From CBDCRK01 sp965220955 (GTDB taxonomy: Bacteria > Desulfobacterota > Binatia > Bin18 > CBDCRK01), in NCBI GenBank assembly GCA_965220955.1, contig CBDCRK010000022.1, forward strand, positions 1 to 33,781: DNA of 33,781 nt. The letters run 5' to 3'. Of this stretch, positions 32,303 through 33,781 are shown piece after piece. The notes under the pieces are model-generated. The model had not been told where the DNA came from. It searched no databases and was given only the letters and a program-made list of their open reading frames with translations. Position numbers and translations under genes: made by a program. The stretch's first letter is position 1; every line of letters starts with the position of its first letter.

Positions 32303-33580
32303 CTATTTCCCTATACGCATCATCTCTTTTACCGTAAACATCTTAGGTAACACCAGCTTGTTGATGAGCATTTTGTTTTCGATCCAGACACTAGCATAGT
32401 TGGTTTTATAATCGACCCAGGTGTTTCCCACATGCAGAGGAACTCCTACATTGGCATTCTCGGGGTCGAACTTGGGGTTAGCAAAACAATGGAACAGGGT
32501 GCGCCAGTGATTACCCTCACGATCATAGACAAAGCCGTAGAGGACGGAAAATGTCTGCCGGTCAATATAGAAGCGACGCTTACCATAGGGGTGATTGCTG
32601 TCTTTGGGAGTAACATCCACAACAACTACCTTGCGCAACTCCCAGGGGTTTGCCGGATACCAATTGTTCTTGCCGCCAGAAGCCGGCGGGGTACCTTTGA
32701 GGAATCCTGGGACTAAGGCTATCTGCTCTCCCAGGTAGCGCCAGCTGTGGTCGCCAATGTGGCCGTTAAAGCCGGAGTGATCTTCGATCAGGAAGTTTAG
32801 CCCAAAAGAGGTCTCATAGAGGTTATGAACAACCTTGCGAGTGCGCCGGCTCTGGGGGTTATAGGCCCACTTCTCGTGGGGGATGGTGTCTGTAGCAGAG
32901 TGGACGGTGAGGAGTTGGCTACCTTCGAGGTCCATCGGCCGTAGAGCCATGGTGTGTTCTTTCCACCAGATGTTTTCTGCTTCCCATTCCGGTACATTCT
33001 GCTCTGGATTGAGGCGGTGCATACCATAGAGCCGGGCGTAGCGTGCCTCTACGCTTCTTTCTACTTTGCCTGAGTTATTGATCAGGGTAATCATGCCCTG
33101 GGTCTGCATATTGTCGCCAAGGTCTCGATAGCGAAAATTCCAGGCGGCTTTTAGCCCCGCCTGGGAATCAGCTGGGTCAAGAACGGGAAAGGGTAACCCC
33201 AGGGAGTAGTTCTTGATATTTCCATTATTCTCGGGCTGGGCCTGAGCAAAGTGCTCAATAGTGGCAGTAACAAACTCCTCTCGCACTGGGAAGTCAGTGG
33301 TCTCTTGAACGTTAATCTCCATGTCTCCAGCTTGCACGACCCATAAAAGCTCGGGTGGAAGAACCTTTTCTGCTACCTGGAAGTTGTCTTTATTAATGGT
33401 CATTCCTGGGGTGACACCCTCTATCTGGGGGACACCCTGACGGTAGGGGTAAAAGGCCTGCAGGACTTGTTCCTTTGGGTCTCCTCCGTTTGCATTCTGA
33501 GCATGCGACCATGTGGGGAAAAAGCTTAGTAAACTGATTAGTACGAAAACCTTTATAAAAGGAGTTTTTTGCAGTAGCAT
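32303..33580 (-). CDS. DUF1329 exported protein
   Basis: The 425-residue protein has a signal peptide (hydrophobic residues about 9-23, cleavage near SHAQ). It then carries the DUF1329 pattern: FAQAQPENNGNIKNYSLGLPFPV, AAWNFRYRDLGD, ALRPMDLEGSQLLTV and KWAYNPQSRRTRKV. Such proteins have a LolB/outer-membrane-factor-like fold and often lie beside DUF1302 porins and RND transporters. ATG 33580 has AGGAGGG upstream. Another minus-strand gene ends 57 bases upstream of it. Confidence 0.9.
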   Translation of the reverse strand: MLLQKTPFIKVFVLISLLSFFPTWSHAQNANGGDPKEQVLQAFYPYRQGVPQIEGVTPGMTINKDNFQVAEKVLPPELLWVVQAGDMEINVQETTDFPVREEFVTATIEHFAQAQPENNGNIKNYSLGLPFPVLDPADSQAGLKAAWNFRYRDLGDNMQTQGMITLINNSGKVERSVEARYARLYGMHRLNPEQNVPEWEAENIWWKEHTMALRPMDLEGSQLLTVHSATDTIPHEKWAYNPQSRRTRKVVHNLYETSFGLNFLIEDHSGFNGHIGDHSWRYLGEQIALVPGFLKGTPPASGGKNNWYPANPWELRKVVVVDVTPKDSNHPYGKRRFYIDRQTFSVLYGFVYDREGNHWRTLFHCFANPKFDPENANVGVPLHVGNTWVDYKTNYASVWIENKMLINKLVLPKMFTVKEMMRIGK

Positions 33581-33636
33581 TCTGTTAACCCTCCTTCCGC
33601 TTTGAGCCTTTATCTTCCTTTAACAAGTCAGCATTT

Positions 33637-33781
33637 CTACAGCAGACTTTGGAAAAAGGAGAAGAAGAGAGATCCCACAAGTAGGAGAGTCGTGGTAACC
33701 ACAATGGTTTCCTCTGCCGTTTCTCTATTTGCCCATGCTATTGCCTGTTCCCATACTGAGGGATAATGAGAAATAGTCTGC
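33637..33781 (-). CDS. C-terminal end of an unidentified membrane protein (partial)
   Basis: The minus-strand frame is open from the right edge to TAG at 33637. It reads YPSVWEQAIAWANRETAEETIVV, then a hydrophobic helix TTTLLLVGSLFSFFQSLL at the very end. A gene ending in a membrane helix just upstream of DUF1329 would suit a transporter or its partner, but 48 codons are too few to name it. Confidence 0.5.
   Translation of the reverse strand, partial: QTISHYPSVWEQAIAWANRETAEETIVVTTTLLLVGSLFFSFFQSLL

Overview
The window reads as a chromosome segment of an uncultured Gram-negative-type bacterium: several predicted lipoprotein-free signal peptides, a periplasmic dihaem enzyme, a membrane electron-transfer protein, a DUF1329 exported protein and many short intergenic palindromes. 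The mix of a quinohaemoprotein amine dehydrogenase, an F420-type luciferase-like oxidoreductase, a pyruvate,phosphate dikinase regulator and a DUF1329 protein would suit a deep proteobacterial-like or Tectomicrobia/Binatota-like lineage. That placement is inference only; there is no rRNA, tRNA or other phylogenetic marker here.

Positions 1-17490 carry one long block of plus-strand genes. It starts with a class III aminotransferase cut by the left edge, followed by a quinohaemoprotein amine dehydrogenase (QHNDH) locus: alpha subunit (qhpA), radical SAM/SPASM cross-linking enzyme (qhpD), the cysteine tryptophylquinone precursor subunit (qhpC), beta propeller subunit (qhpB) and an ABC exporter (qhpF). 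The known companions qhpE (subtilisin-type leader protease) and qhpG (flavin monooxygenase) are not in the window. In their place come an exported DUF4412-like protein and a single-chain MoxR ATPase plus VWA protein. The block then continues with an Old Yellow Enzyme/TMADH-type flavoprotein, a membrane HdrD/DgcB-like iron-sulfur protein, and EtfA and EtfB. The last four resemble the dgcAB-etfAB type of N-methyl amine oxidation module. Together the block looks like a periplasmic primary amine oxidation module joined to a cytoplasmic secondary/tertiary amine oxidation module. Each gene junction inside the qhp part holds a different palindromic or repeated element, while the later junctions are tight or overlapping.

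Positions 17525-26032 are a mixed metabolic region: a crotonase-fold protein lacking both hydratase glutamates, a Nudix hydrolase, an NHL/SMP-30-like propeller, a short-chain dehydrogenase, a DUF1989 protein, an NTF2-like protein, an F420-type LLM oxidoreductase and a sodium:solute symporter.

Positions 26033-28341 form a small plastic island: a truncated XRE gene, a DUF4160/XRE pair broken by an in-frame stop, a Phd-VapC toxin-antitoxin pair with an operator-like palindrome, and a compact protein that joins a PD-(D/E)XK-like nuclease domain to a HEPN-like domain. The right part (28376-33781) has a QueG-like iron-sulfur protein, PpsR, a benzoate-CoA-ligase-like enzyme behind a 30-base palindrome, a short-chain dehydrogenase remnant, a DUF1329 protein and the end of one more gene that runs off the right edge. 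At least four gene remnants (13311, 26054, 26265-26747, 32019) show that the segment has been rearranged.
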